Assembly: GCF_014635885.1 (NCBI RefSeq)
Contig: NZ_BMDR01000008.1
Location: 1 to 64,000, forward strand
Direction of reading: 5' to 3'
From: Acinetobacter vivianii
GTDB taxonomy: Bacteria > Pseudomonadota > Gammaproteobacteria > Pseudomonadales > Moraxellaceae
DNA length: 64,000 bases
Shown: positions 47,430 through 56,299 of the stretch, piece after piece
Layout: every line of letters starts with the position of its first letter
How positions within the stretch are numbered: the stretch's first letter is position 1
Notes under the pieces: model-generated
Told to the model about the DNA's origin: nothing
The model's input: only the letters and a program-made list of their open reading frames with translations
The model's database searches: none
Program-made: the position numbers and the translations under genes

Positions 47430-48510
47430 TCACCTTTTTGTTTTTCCAACAGCAATTTTAGGAGGAGCAGAACGTGTTATGTTTAATATCATTTACCACC
47501 TTCTATTGGAGAAACAGGATGTTACTGTCGTAATCATGTCTCGTGGTAAGCAAAGCGGATGGGAGAAATTAGAAAGCTTCCCTAACTTGAATTTAATCAT
47601 TTATAACTATTCCTCAGAAAAAAAAGCAATTATTCCTTTGGTTGTGAGATTAGTACGATTGAGTTTTGCCTATAAGTTTAATTATATATTTTCTTCTCAT
47701 ACGCACATTAACGGATTGTTAAGCTTTTTAAAGAAAATCTGTTTTTTTAGAGGTTCGGTTTTAGTCTCTAGAGAGTCAACTTTTATTTTTGATAGATTTT
47801 TTGGTGTAAAGCGTTTTATTTTTAAATTTATATATAAATATTTATATGGGCAACAAGATTTAATTATTTGCCAAACTAAGAAAATGAAAGATTCTTTAGA
47901 GAATTCTCTGGGATATATACCAGCAAAAAAAATGGAAGTTATATCAAACCCAGTAAATATTGATTATATAAATTCATCAATCTCAACTGTTATTAAAGAA
48001 AATATTATTGTAGGTTGTGGTCGTTTTATCCCTTTAAAAAAATTTGACTTTTTACTCCAAGCATTTGCACAGTTAACTTCAAAGTATGATTGTTATAAGT
48101 TAGTACTTATTGGTGATGGGCCAGAAGGTGAAAGGCTAAGAACAATGGCTGAAGACTTAGGGGTATCAAAAAAAGTTATATTTACTGGGAAAATTAATAA
48201 CCCAATTCAGTGGTTTGCAAATGCAAAAATAGGTGTCATTTCTTCTGAAATTGAAGGTTTTCCAAATGTACTTATTGAAATGATGGCTTCTGGTATTAAT
48301 TGTGCTATTTCTACACCCTGTACTGATGGAGTTTATCAATTACCAAATGTAATAGTAACAGCTGATTGTTCTATTGTGGAGATTGGAAAAGCCTTAGAGG
48401 AAGTGTTAGAAAGTCAATTAAATTACTCGGTAGATTATAAAAAATACATTGAACAGGAACGCTCAGTTTCTTATTTTTGGAATCAGGTTTTAGAGCTTAC
48501 AAAGTCATGA
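47419..48510 (+). CDS. Glycosyltransferase family 4
   Basis: The 363-residue GT-B fold enzyme has an N-terminal LGGAERVMFNIIYHLL acceptor-side motif. The C-terminal nucleotide-sugar domain reads VGCGRFIPLKKFDFLLQAFAQL, LVLIGDGPEGERLR, VIFTGKINNPIQWFANAKIGVISSEIEGFPNVLIEMMASG, with the EGFPNVLIE (EX7E-type) motif of GT4. It adds one sugar to the lipid-linked repeat. Donor and linkage are unknown. Confidence 0.9.
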   Translation: MVNNHLFVFPTAILGGAERVMFNIIYHLLLEKQDVTVVIMSRGKQSGWEKLESFPNLNLIIYNYSSEKKAIIPLVVRLVRLSFAYKFNYIFSSHTHINGLLSFLKKICFFRGSVLVSRESTFIFDRFFGVKRFIFKFIYKYLYGQQDLIICQTKKMKDSLENSLGYIPAKKMEVISNPVNIDYINSSISTVIKENIIVGCGRFIPLKKFDFLLQAFAQLTSKYDCYKLVLIGDGPEGERLRTMAEDLGVSKKVIFTGKINNPIQWFANAKIGVISSEIEGFPNVLIEMMASGINCAISTPCTDGVYQLPNVIVTADCSIVEIGKALEEVLESQLNYSVDYKKYIEQERSVSYFWNQVLELTKS

Positions 48511-49646
48511 AGTTTTTAATTATTGCTAGTTATCTACCCTCTGTTCTAAATTTCCGAGGCAAGCTTCTTGAGGCAATTGCGGGAAAAGATATTCAAGTTT
48601 ATATCTTAAGTCCCGATTTAGACTTATTTCCTAATGAAGTGAATCAATTAAGAAATTTGGGTTATAGTGTAGATGAAATTCCAATGCAGCGTACAGGAAC
48701 TAATCCGCTTTCAGATATTAAAACCTTATTGGCTATATATAAATGTATAAGAAAAATAAAACCAGATTATGTATTGTCTTATACTATCAAACCTGTCATT
48801 TACGGGACGTTGGCTGCTAAATTAGCAAAAGTCCCTCATCGTTTTGCGCTAATTACAGGATTGGGCTACGCTTTTCAAAATGTAGAACAGGGCAGTAACC
48901 GTAGTTTCTTTCAAAAACTCGTACATGGATTGTATCAATATGCGCTTTTCCATACTCATAAAGTTTTCTTTCAAAATCCAGATGATCAACAACTATTTAT
49001 AGAATTAAACTTAATTGATTCTAATAAACCAACTGTAGTTGTAAATGGTTCTGGAGTGAATGTTCAGGATTTTAGTTTAGTGGCACCCCCTAAAAGTGAT
49101 TCTGGCGAAATTAAGCAATCCTTCTTACTTATTGCTCGTTTATTAGCTGATAAAGGTATAAGAGAGTATGCCGAGGCTGCTAAACACATTAAGCAAATGT
49201 ATCCAGAAGTTGAGTTTCATTTGGTAGGATGGATTGATGAAAATCCAGCAGCAATTGCTCAAGAAGAGTTGGATGTATGGATCGCCGATGGCAGGCTAAA
49301 TTATTGGGGTAAACTTTCAGATGTTCGTCCTGCAATCGCGGCTAGCTCAATATATGTTTTACCTTCTTATCGTGAAGGAACCCCTCGGACAGTCTTAGAA
49401 GCAATGGCGATGGGCAGAGCTGTTATTACAACGAATGCACCTGGATGTAAAGAAACTGTAATTCATGGTGAGAATGGATTCTTAATTGAAGTAAAATCAA
49501 GTGAAAGTTTAATAAAAGCAATACAACAATTTATTATTGATCCAAGCTTAATTGAAAAAATGGGAAAAAGATCGCGTGAAATTGCTTTAAATAAATATGA
49601 TGTTGATGCAGTGAATAAACATATGCTAAGTGAAATGGGATTATGA
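48507..49646 (+). CDS. Glycosyltransferase family 4 (PglA-like)
   Basis: The 379-residue GT4 enzyme has RTGTNPLSDIKTLLAIYKCIRKIKPD and LSYTIKPVIYGTLAAKLAKVPHRFALITGLGYAF, closely resembling Campylobacter PglA and relatives that add HexNAc to undecaprenyl-PP-diNAcBac. The EGTPRTVLEAMAMGRAVITTNAPGC motif closes the active site. Next to the pglC-like gene, it is the best candidate for the second-sugar transferase. The ATG at 48507 overlaps the previous stop (ATGA). Confidence 0.9.
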   Translation: MKFLIIASYLPSVLNFRGKLLEAIAGKDIQVYILSPDLDLFPNEVNQLRNLGYSVDEIPMQRTGTNPLSDIKTLLAIYKCIRKIKPDYVLSYTIKPVIYGTLAAKLAKVPHRFALITGLGYAFQNVEQGSNRSFFQKLVHGLYQYALFHTHKVFFQNPDDQQLFIELNLIDSNKPTVVVNGSGVNVQDFSLVAPPKSDSGEIKQSFLLIARLLADKGIREYAEAAKHIKQMYPEVEFHLVGWIDENPAAIAQEELDVWIADGRLNYWGKLSDVRPAIAASSIYVLPSYREGTPRTVLEAMAMGRAVITTNAPGCKETVIHGENGFLIEVKSSESLIKAIQQFIIDPSLIEKMGKRSREIALNKYDVDAVNKHMLSEMGL

Positions 49647-50257
49647 AAATGATTAAACGTATTTTAGATATCATTATTGCATCAACTGCCCTAATTCTGC
49701 TTTCACCTTTATATTTCTATGTTGCTTATAAAGTAAAAAAGAACTTAGGTTCGCCAGTTTTATTTCGGCAAGTTCGTCCAGGTTTACATGGTAAGCCATT
49801 TGAAATGATCAAGTTTCGCACCATGAAAGATGCAATCGATGAGCGAGGCAATCCATTACCAGATAGCGAGCGTCTAACGCCTTTTGGCAAGATGTTACGT
49901 TCAAGTAGTCTGGATGAAATGCCTGAACTCTGGAATGTGATCAAAGGTGATATGAGTATTGTAGGCCCACGTCCATTATTGATGGAATACCTGCCATTGT
50001 ATAATAAAGAGCAGGCAAAACGTCATGACGTACGTCCAGGTATGACAGGACATGCTCAGGTCAATGGGCGTAATGCGATTAGTTGGGAACAAAAGTTTAA
50101 GCTTGATACTTGGTACGTTGAAAATCGATCGCTTTGGCTAGATTTTAAAATCATGCTACAGACAGTGAAAAAAGTCATTGCCAAAGATGATATTAATGAA
50201 GCTGGCGAAGCGACAATGACAAAATTTACTGGCACCCCATCGGAAGAGAAGGAATGA
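49643..50257 (+). CDS. Initiating sugar-phosphate transferase (PglC/ItrA-like)
   Basis: The 204-residue monotopic membrane enzyme has an N-terminal reentrant helix (IIIASTALILLSPLYFYVAYKV). Also present are the polyprenyl-phosphate glycosyl-1-phosphate transferase motifs KFRTMKDA, SLDEMPELWNVIKGDMSIVGPRPLL (catalytic Asp-Glu) and RPGMTGHAQVNGRN. It loads the first sugar-phosphate, here probably a diacetamido-trideoxyhexose, on undecaprenyl phosphate. Acinetobacter nomenclature would call it an Itr protein. It is coupled to both neighbours by ATGA-type overlaps. Confidence 0.92.
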   Translation: MKMIKRILDIIIASTALILLSPLYFYVAYKVKKNLGSPVLFRQVRPGLHGKPFEMIKFRTMKDAIDERGNPLPDSERLTPFGKMLRSSSLDEMPELWNVIKGDMSIVGPRPLLMEYLPLYNKEQAKRHDVRPGMTGHAQVNGRNAISWEQKFKLDTWYVENRSLWLDFKIMLQTVKKVIAKDDINEAGEATMTKFTGTPSEEKE

Positions 50258-50913
50258 GCCAATCTATCTATGCAATCTATGGGGCATCAGGTTGTGGTCG
50301 CAGTCTGATGCCTGTAGCTCGACAGCAATTGCGACGTTTGAACATTACAGCTGAGATTTACTTCATTGATGATAGTTTACAAGAAGAAAAAATCATAAAT
50401 GGACATAAAGCTTTAAATTATCAAACATTTAAAAAATTAGATGCGATAGATAAATACGTTTTAATCGCGATCGCGAATAGCCAGATTCGTGAGAAAATAG
50501 CAAATCAACTCGCCAGTGATGATATCCAGTTATGGACAGTTCAAGCTGATAATACGGTCATGATGGATAATATTGAGATTGGTGAAGGCGCGGCATTAAG
50601 CCCTTTTGTTTCAATTACATCAAACATAAAAATCGGCAAATGCTTTCATGCTAATTTATATAGTTATGTTGAGCATGACTGTGTGATTGGTGACTATGTT
50701 ACCTTCGCCCCTGGCGTCAAATGTAACGGTAATATCCATATCGAAGACCATGCTTATATTGGGACGGGTGTTGTGATCAAGCAGGGAACACCAGATAAGC
50801 CATTAGTGATTGGTAAAGGTGCTATCGTTGGTATGGGCGCAGTTGTGACTAAAAGCGTGCCTGCAGGAGTCACTGTAGTCGGTAACCCTGCAAGAATTTT
50901 AGAAAGAAAGTAA
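50254..50913 (+). CDS. pglD: UDP-sugar N-acetyltransferase (PglD/NeuD type)
   Basis: The 219-residue protein has an N-terminal Rossmann-like domain (YGASGCGRSLMPVARQ, FIDDS) and a C-terminal left-handed beta-helix (SYVEHDCVIGDYVTFAPGVKCNG with catalytic His, AYIGTGVVIKQG, GMGAVVTKSVPAGVTVVGNPARI). In the Pgl pathway it acylates the 4-amino sugar. In Acinetobacter the homologue may transfer 3-hydroxybutyryl instead of acetyl (QhbB), which sequence alone does not settle. Confidence 0.88.
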   Translation: MSQSIYAIYGASGCGRSLMPVARQQLRRLNITAEIYFIDDSLQEEKIINGHKALNYQTFKKLDAIDKYVLIAIANSQIREKIANQLASDDIQLWTVQADNTVMMDNIEIGEGAALSPFVSITSNIKIGKCFHANLYSYVEHDCVIGDYVTFAPGVKCNGNIHIEDHAYIGTGVVIKQGTPDKPLVIGKGAIVGMGAVVTKSVPAGVTVVGNPARILERK

Positions 50914-50938
50914 GATATATTTTTAATAGGAAATCATA

Positions 50939-52111
50939 ATGTTAAATACTGCATTTGAACCATGGCCAAGTTTTACCCAAGAAGAAGCAGACGCAGTTAA
51001 AAATATATTACTTTCAAATAAAGTAAATTATTGGACAGGGCAAGAATGCCGTGAGTTTGAAAAAGAATTCGCGAATTTCGCTGGTACTCAATATGCAGTG
51101 GCGCTAACCAATGGCACTGTTGCTTTAGATGTGGCTTTAAAAGCTTTAGGTATTGGTGCTGGTGATGATGTTATCGTGACCTCACGTACCTTCCTTGCAT
51201 CAGCTAGTTCGATTGTTACAGCGGGTGCCAATCCTGTGTTTGCTGATGTTGAGTTAGATTCCCAGAATATTTCGCGTCGTACGATTGAAGCCGTTCTTAC
51301 ACCAAATACCAAAGCCATTATTTGTGTGCATCTGGCGGGCTGGATGTGTGATATGGACCCAATTATGCAGCTTGCTCAAGAAAAGGGTTTGTCTGTCATT
51401 GAGGACTGTGCACAAGCGCATGGTGCAAAATACAAAGACAAACCTGCAGGTTCAATTGGACATATTGCGGCTTGGTCTTTCTGTCAGGATAAGATTATGA
51501 GCACGGGTGGGGAAGGCGGTATGGTCACCACCAATGATGAAGTGCTGTGGAAGAAAATGTGGTCTTATAAAGATCATGGTAAAAGCTATGATAGTGTTTA
51601 TAACAAGCAACATCCGCCAGGTTTCCGATGGTTGCATGATTCCTTTGGTACAAACTGGCGTATGATGGAAATGCAGGCGGTAATTGGTCGTATTCAGTTA
51701 ACACGTATGACTGGGTGGACACAAAAACGTACTGAAAATGCAGAGAAAATCTTAAAGGCTTTTGAGGGTTCTCCTTACTTTACTGTTCACTTGCCTTCAA
51801 ATGATTATGTACATGCGCACTATAAATGTTATGTACAGGTCAATTTAGCTGCATTACCTGAGGGCTGGTCGCGTGATCGAATTATGCAAGAGATCAATGC
51901 ACAAGATGTGCCTTGCTTTAGCGGTTCCTGTTCAGAAGTCTATCTGGAGCATGCATTTGATGGAACGCCATGGCGTCCAGAACAGCGTTTGCAAAATGCA
52001 CAGCAACTCGGTGAGACAAGTCTCATGTTCTTGGTGCATCCAACACTGAGCACAGAAAGCATTGATAAAACAATTAGTGCAATTGACAAGGTAATACGCG
52101 CAATTCAATAA
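50939..52111 (+). CDS. pglE: UDP-4-keto-6-deoxy-sugar aminotransferase (PglE type)
   Basis: The 390-residue PLP-dependent DegT/DnrJ/EryC1 enzyme has ALTNGTVALDVALKALGIGAGDDVIVTSRTFLASA, VIEDCAQAHGAKY and the PLP-binding Lys in WSFCQDKIMSTGGEGGM. It transfers an amino group to C4 of the keto sugar made by the PglF-like dehydratase, giving the substrate of PglD. It lies 25 bp downstream of pglD. Confidence 0.92.
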   Translation: MLNTAFEPWPSFTQEEADAVKNILLSNKVNYWTGQECREFEKEFANFAGTQYAVALTNGTVALDVALKALGIGAGDDVIVTSRTFLASASSIVTAGANPVFADVELDSQNISRRTIEAVLTPNTKAIICVHLAGWMCDMDPIMQLAQEKGLSVIEDCAQAHGAKYKDKPAGSIGHIAAWSFCQDKIMSTGGEGGMVTTNDEVLWKKMWSYKDHGKSYDSVYNKQHPPGFRWLHDSFGTNWRMMEMQAVIGRIQLTRMTGWTQKRTENAEKILKAFEGSPYFTVHLPSNDYVHAHYKCYVQVNLAALPEGWSRDRIMQEINAQDVPCFSGSCSEVYLEHAFDGTPWRPEQRLQNAQQLGETSLMFLVHPTLSTESIDKTISAIDKVIRAIQ

Positions 52112-52122
52112 GGTTAAAAAAG

Positions 52123-52163
52123 TAAGGGGAAGAGTGTAATAATCTTTCAAATGCTTCCCCTTA
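52123..52163 (-). terminator. Long-stem hairpin between pglE and the dehydratase gene
   Basis: A perfect 10-bp stem TAAGGGGAAG/CTTCCCCTTA with a 21-base loop. Its U tract (six T) lies on the minus strand, though genes on both sides read right. It may block antisense transcription or act as a partial terminator in the operon. Confidence 0.5.
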
Positions 52164-52256
52164 TGATTGTGTAATCAATATGTAAAAGTCATTTCTAGTT
52201 CTGTCAGAAATGCGTATAAAGATCAAACTGTAAAATGGAATGATTAGAAGATCATT

Positions 52257-54131
52257 GTGAAAAAGATTATTCATCAATTCGCCTCAGCACCAAGGCTTTT
52301 TAAGCAAATTTTCCTTGTTCTTTTGGATGCTCTAGCTTTCCCTATAATTTTATGGTTGTGCTATGTGATCCGTTTATTTGACTTGGGTGCAGATGTTATT
52401 CCTGGTATTCCTCATGGAATCATGCTGGTCAGTTTTATTACGGTTTTGAGTCTGGCACTTACAGGCGTTTATCATTTTATTGTACGCACATTTAACGAAG
52501 TCTTTATTGTTAAATTGGCGATTTCCGTGGCATTGACCATGGCAACCTTGTACATCCTGAATGTGATTACGCCAGCCTATATCCCAATGTCGATTCCATT
52601 CATGTATGGATTTATGATGTTTGCCTGGGTATGGCTCAGTCGTGCAGTGATTCGTTTTATTATTAAAGCTTCTTTTTATTCTGAGATTGGTCGTAAACGA
52701 ATCGCAATTTATGGAGCGGGTGACGCAGGGCAGCAAATCGCAGCGGCATTACATCGTTCAGATGACCATTTACCAGTATTCTTTATTGATGACTATACTT
52801 CTTTACAGGGTCAAACTGTTGGTGGTTTAAAAGTTTATTCGGTTGAGAAGGCATTACAGCGCTTTAAAAAAGACCGTATTGATGAAATTCTACTGGCACT
52901 TCCTTCTGTTGGACGGGTGCGTAAAGCTGAAATTATCCAGCAATTTGAAATCGCACGTTTAAAAATTACGGAATTACCTGGTCTAACCCGTTTAGTGGAT
53001 GGCGAAATTCAAGTTTCTGATATTCAGGAAGTTGATATTATTGATTTATTGGGCCGTGATCCAGTTCCACCGATTTCACATCTGATTGCCAAAAATATCC
53101 AGAATAAAGTGGTCATGGTGACAGGTGCGGGCGGTTCAATTGGTTCTGAACTGTGCCGTCAAATTATTAAGAATAAGCCTAAAATGTTAGTCATTTATGA
53201 GCTAACAGAATTTGCGTTATACGATATTGATAAAGAGTTAAGACAAACAGCGACTTGTGAAATTGTTCCGATTTTGGGAACGGTACAAGATCAGCAAAAA
53301 CTTGAACGTATTATTGAACAATATCATATTCAGACGGTTTATCATGCCGCAGCTTATAAGCATGTCCCTCTGGTTGAATGTAATCCAATTGCAGGCTTAA
53401 AAAACAATGCGATTGGTACTGCGAATAGTTTGAATGCAGCCGTGAAAAAAGGCGTTGAAACCTTTGTTTTGATCTCAACAGATAAGGCGGTGCGACCAAC
53501 CAATGTGATGGGTGCATCAAAACGTATGGCTGAGCTCTATTGTCAGGCGGTCGCTGAAACTAAACCTGATACGCAAATCAGTATTGTTCGTTTTGGTAAT
53601 GTCTTGGGATCTTCTGGTTCAGTTGTTCCACTCTTTAAGCAACAGATTGCAAAAGGTGGTCCGATTACGGTAACTCATCCTGAGGTGACCCGTTACTTCA
53701 TGACCATTCCTGAAGCATCTCAGCTCGTCATTCAGGCGGGGGCATTGGGCACTGGGGGCGATGTATTCTTGCTCGATATGGGTGAGCCCGTCAGAATTCA
53801 GGATCTTGCTCGTCAAATGATCAAACTCAGTGGTTTGAAAGTGAGAGAAACTGGTTCACTAGATGGTGATATTGAAATTGCCTATAGCGGTTTGCGTCCA
53901 GGTGAAAAACTGTATGAAGAATTGCTGATTGATCAGGACAATACCGAATATACTGAACATACCCGTATCTTACGTTCGTTTGAAAAACATTTTCCATTAG
54001 AAGAAATTCAGTGTGTATTTGGTAAAATCAATCAAATGACAGCAATCGATCATGATGTTGACTGGGCTTTAACACAGCTTGAGCATTATGTTGATGGCTA
54101 TAAACGTAGTGACGAAGTTCGAGTTAACTAA
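52257..54131 (+). CDS. gdr: Membrane UDP-GlcNAc 4,6-dehydratase (PglF/Gdr type)
   Basis: The 624-residue protein has four N-terminal membrane helices (1-140) and a CoA-binding-like Rossmann domain (IAIYGAGDAGQQIAAAL, about 150-260). A C-terminal SDR dehydratase domain follows, with VTGAGGSIGSELCRQI, HAAAYKHVPLVE, STDKAVRPTNVMGASKRMAE (Met replacing the usual Tyr of YxxxK, normal for this family) and RFGNVLGSSGSVVPLFKQQI. It starts synthesis of QuiNAc4NAc/bacillosamine-type sugars. It is separated from pglE by a hairpin and 145 bp, so it probably has its own promoter. Confidence 0.94.
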   Translation: MKKIIHQFASAPRLFKQIFLVLLDALAFPIILWLCYVIRLFDLGADVIPGIPHGIMLVSFITVLSLALTGVYHFIVRTFNEVFIVKLAISVALTMATLYILNVITPAYIPMSIPFMYGFMMFAWVWLSRAVIRFIIKASFYSEIGRKRIAIYGAGDAGQQIAAALHRSDDHLPVFFIDDYTSLQGQTVGGLKVYSVEKALQRFKKDRIDEILLALPSVGRVRKAEIIQQFEIARLKITELPGLTRLVDGEIQVSDIQEVDIIDLLGRDPVPPISHLIAKNIQNKVVMVTGAGGSIGSELCRQIIKNKPKMLVIYELTEFALYDIDKELRQTATCEIVPILGTVQDQQKLERIIEQYHIQTVYHAAAYKHVPLVECNPIAGLKNNAIGTANSLNAAVKKGVETFVLISTDKAVRPTNVMGASKRMAELYCQAVAETKPDTQISIVRFGNVLGSSGSVVPLFKQQIAKGGPITVTHPEVTRYFMTIPEASQLVIQAGALGTGGDVFLLDMGEPVRIQDLARQMIKLSGLKVRETGSLDGDIEIAYSGLRPGEKLYEELLIDQDNTEYTEHTRILRSFEKHFPLEEIQCVFGKINQMTAIDHDVDWALTQLEHYVDGYKRSDEVRVN

Positions 54132-54143
54132 TCTGAGAAAGCA

Positions 54144-55019
54144 ATGATCAAAAAAGCAATTTTACCTGTGGCTGGTTTAGGTACACGTTTCTTACCTGCA
54201 AGTAAATCTATTCCAAAGGAAATGGTGACTGTTGTTGATCGCCCTGCAATTGAATATGTGGTGAGAGAAGCGGTTGAAGCAGGTATTGAGCAAATCATTT
54301 TGGTGACTCACTCTTCAAAAGCATCGATTGAAAACTATTTTGATCGTAATTTTGAGCTGGAAACGACGTTAGAGCAGAAGAAGAAATTTGATCTTCTTAA
54401 AGAAATCACAGATATTTTGCCAAAGCATGTCAGTGTCGTGAGTGTACGTCAGCCCCAGCCGCTGGGGCTTGGTCATGCGGTACTCTGTGCAAAAGATATT
54501 GTAGGTGATGAAGCCTTTGCGGTGCTTTTGCCTGATGTGTTAGTAAAAAATGCAACCTCTGAAAATGATCTGTCTTTGATGATTCAGCGCTTTGAAGCAT
54601 CTCAAGCTGCGCAAATTATGGTTGAAGCAGTGCCTGACCACTTAGTTGATCAATATGGGATTGTAGACGTTGCTGTATCACCGAATGAAGGTGAAAGTAT
54701 CGTTATGCAAGGCATTGTTGAAAAACCTGCCGTGGGAACAGCACCTTCAAATTTATCTGTGGTTGGACGTTATATTTTACCCGCACAAATTATGGGTCTT
54801 TTGGAAAATACACCGCGTGGCGCTGGAAATGAAATTCAGCTGACGGATGCGATTGCGACTTTACAGCAAGCACAGGTCGTTGAAGCATATCGTATGAAAG
54901 GGCAGACCTTCGATTGCGGTAGCAAACTTGGTTATCTGAAAGCTGTGTTACATTATGGTGTTGAGCATCCGAAACTGGGCGCAGAATTTAAGGGCTTAAT
55001 CAAGGAATTGGCCCTCTAA
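54144..55019 (+). CDS. galU: UTP-glucose-1-phosphate uridylyltransferase
   Basis: The 291-residue nucleotidyltransferase has LPVAGLGTRFLPASKSIPKEM, VTHSSKASIENYFD and VRQPQPLGLGHAVLCAKD motifs, plus VVGRYILPAQIMGLLE. It makes UDP-glucose for capsule, LPS and glycolipids. It lies 12 bp after the dehydratase gene and starts the conserved right-hand part of the Acinetobacter capsule locus. Confidence 0.97.
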   Translation: MIKKAILPVAGLGTRFLPASKSIPKEMVTVVDRPAIEYVVREAVEAGIEQIILVTHSSKASIENYFDRNFELETTLEQKKKFDLLKEITDILPKHVSVVSVRQPQPLGLGHAVLCAKDIVGDEAFAVLLPDVLVKNATSENDLSLMIQRFEASQAAQIMVEAVPDHLVDQYGIVDVAVSPNEGESIVMQGIVEKPAVGTAPSNLSVVGRYILPAQIMGLLENTPRGAGNEIQLTDAIATLQQAQVVEAYRMKGQTFDCGSKLGYLKAVLHYGVEHPKLGAEFKGLIKELAL

Positions 55020-55039
55020 TCATTGAGGGCAAGTATTTT

Positions 55040-56299
55040 ATGAAAGTCGCGATCTTTGGTAATACTTTATATGCAGGTGTTATGTCTGCATTATTGTCTG
55101 AATCTGGTCACTTGGTATATTGGTGTTCACAGCTTAATAGAGAAGTAGATGATCAACAATATGCCTTCCATGATGAAAACGTCAGTCATTTATTGCAGAA
55201 ACAGCTGAGCAGCGGTTTTCTGCATTATAGTGATTTAGCGGGCATACCTTTAGATATTGATGCTTATCTATTTAGTTTTAACCAAACGCAAGAGCAACAA
55301 GTCTTTCAACTGTTACACTCTTTGAAACAACGTCCAATTATTCATCCTAAATTGATGATTAATGCATCCACTTTTGGTTTGCGTGGTACTGAGAAATTTC
55401 AACAGATCCTTTGTGATGATGATTGGGCTTATTTGCCTGATACCATGCAGGAAGGAAACGCCTTACAGAGCTTAACTCAGGCAAAACAATTGATTGTGGG
55501 CTGTACACGAACCGAAGTACAGGTGAAGGTCAAAGAGTTATTAAGACCTTTCTTTCCCTTAGAGCAACAATATCTATTTATGCCAATTCTGGATGCCGAG
55601 TTTACCAAGCTGAGTATTTCGGGCATGTTGGCAACACGCATTAGTTATATCAACGATTTGGCTGTCGTGGCGGAAAAGTTGGGTATTGACATTGCCTCTG
55701 TGCGTCAGGGTATGGCTGCTGATAACCGGATTGGATCAGCTTATCTGGCACCCGGTGCTGGTTTCGGTGGTGAAAACTTTTCTCATGATATTTTAACCCT
55801 TGCCAACACGGTTGCGAATACTGGAGTGAAAAGCCAGTTACTTGCTCAGGTTTGGGATATCAATGAGCAACAGAAAGAAATTCTGTTTCGCAAGTTCTGG
55901 AATTATTACCACGGGGATTTGCAAGCCAAATCGATTGCGATCTGGGGTGCATCTTTTAAAGAAAATACCTCAAGTATTCAACAATCTCCAATTCATCAAA
56001 TGCTTGCCGCTTTATGGGCTCAAGGTGTAACCGTTCATCTGCATGATCCACAGGCCTTAGATGAAATTGAAATGATGTATGGGCAGCGTAGTGATTTGAT
56101 TTTGCATCATAATCAATATGATGCTGTTAAAGATGTGCATGGCTTATGCGTTTTAACAGCTTGGAAACAATACTGGAGTCCGGATTTCAAACAATTAACA
56201 CAATTGATGGAACATCCCTTGATTTTAGACGGTCGAAATATTTATGACCCACACTATGTAAAAGCCCAAGGTTTTGCTTATATGGGAGTGGGACGTTAA
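55040..56299 (+). CDS. ugd: UDP-glucose 6-dehydrogenase-like protein with altered active site
   Basis: The 419-residue protein has the three-domain Ugd fold, and its position between galU and pgi is that of Acinetobacter ugd. However, the N-terminal glycine motif reads [14 protein letters not shown] instead of GxGYVG. The block normally GGSCFPKD reads [12 protein letters not shown], with Asn in place of the catalytic Cys. The KxxxN pair appears as KLSISG, so the Asn is gone, while the Lys, ATRISYIND and GMAADNRIG are kept. It may be inactive in UDP-glucose oxidation, regulatory, or act differently. The gene symbol is positional. It overlaps pgi by one base (TAATG). Confidence 0.82.
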   Translation: MKVAIFGNTLYAGVMSALLSESGHLVYWCSQLNREVDDQQYAFHDENVSHLLQKQLSSGFLHYSDLAGIPLDIDAYLFSFNQTQEQQVFQLLHSLKQRPIIHPKLMINASTFGLRGTEKFQQILCDDDWAYLPDTMQEGNALQSLTQAKQLIVGCTRTEVQVKVKELLRPFFPLEQQYLFMPILDAEFTKLSISGMLATRISYINDLAVVAEKLGIDIASVRQGMAADNRIGSAYLAPGAGFGGENFSHDILTLANTVANTGVKSQLLAQVWDINEQQKEILFRKFWNYYHGDLQAKSIAIWGASFKENTSSIQQSPIHQMLAALWAQGVTVHLHDPQALDEIEMMYGQRSDLILHHNQYDAVKDVHGLCVLTAWKQYWSPDFKQLTQLMEHPLILDGRNIYDPHYVKAQGFAYMGVGR

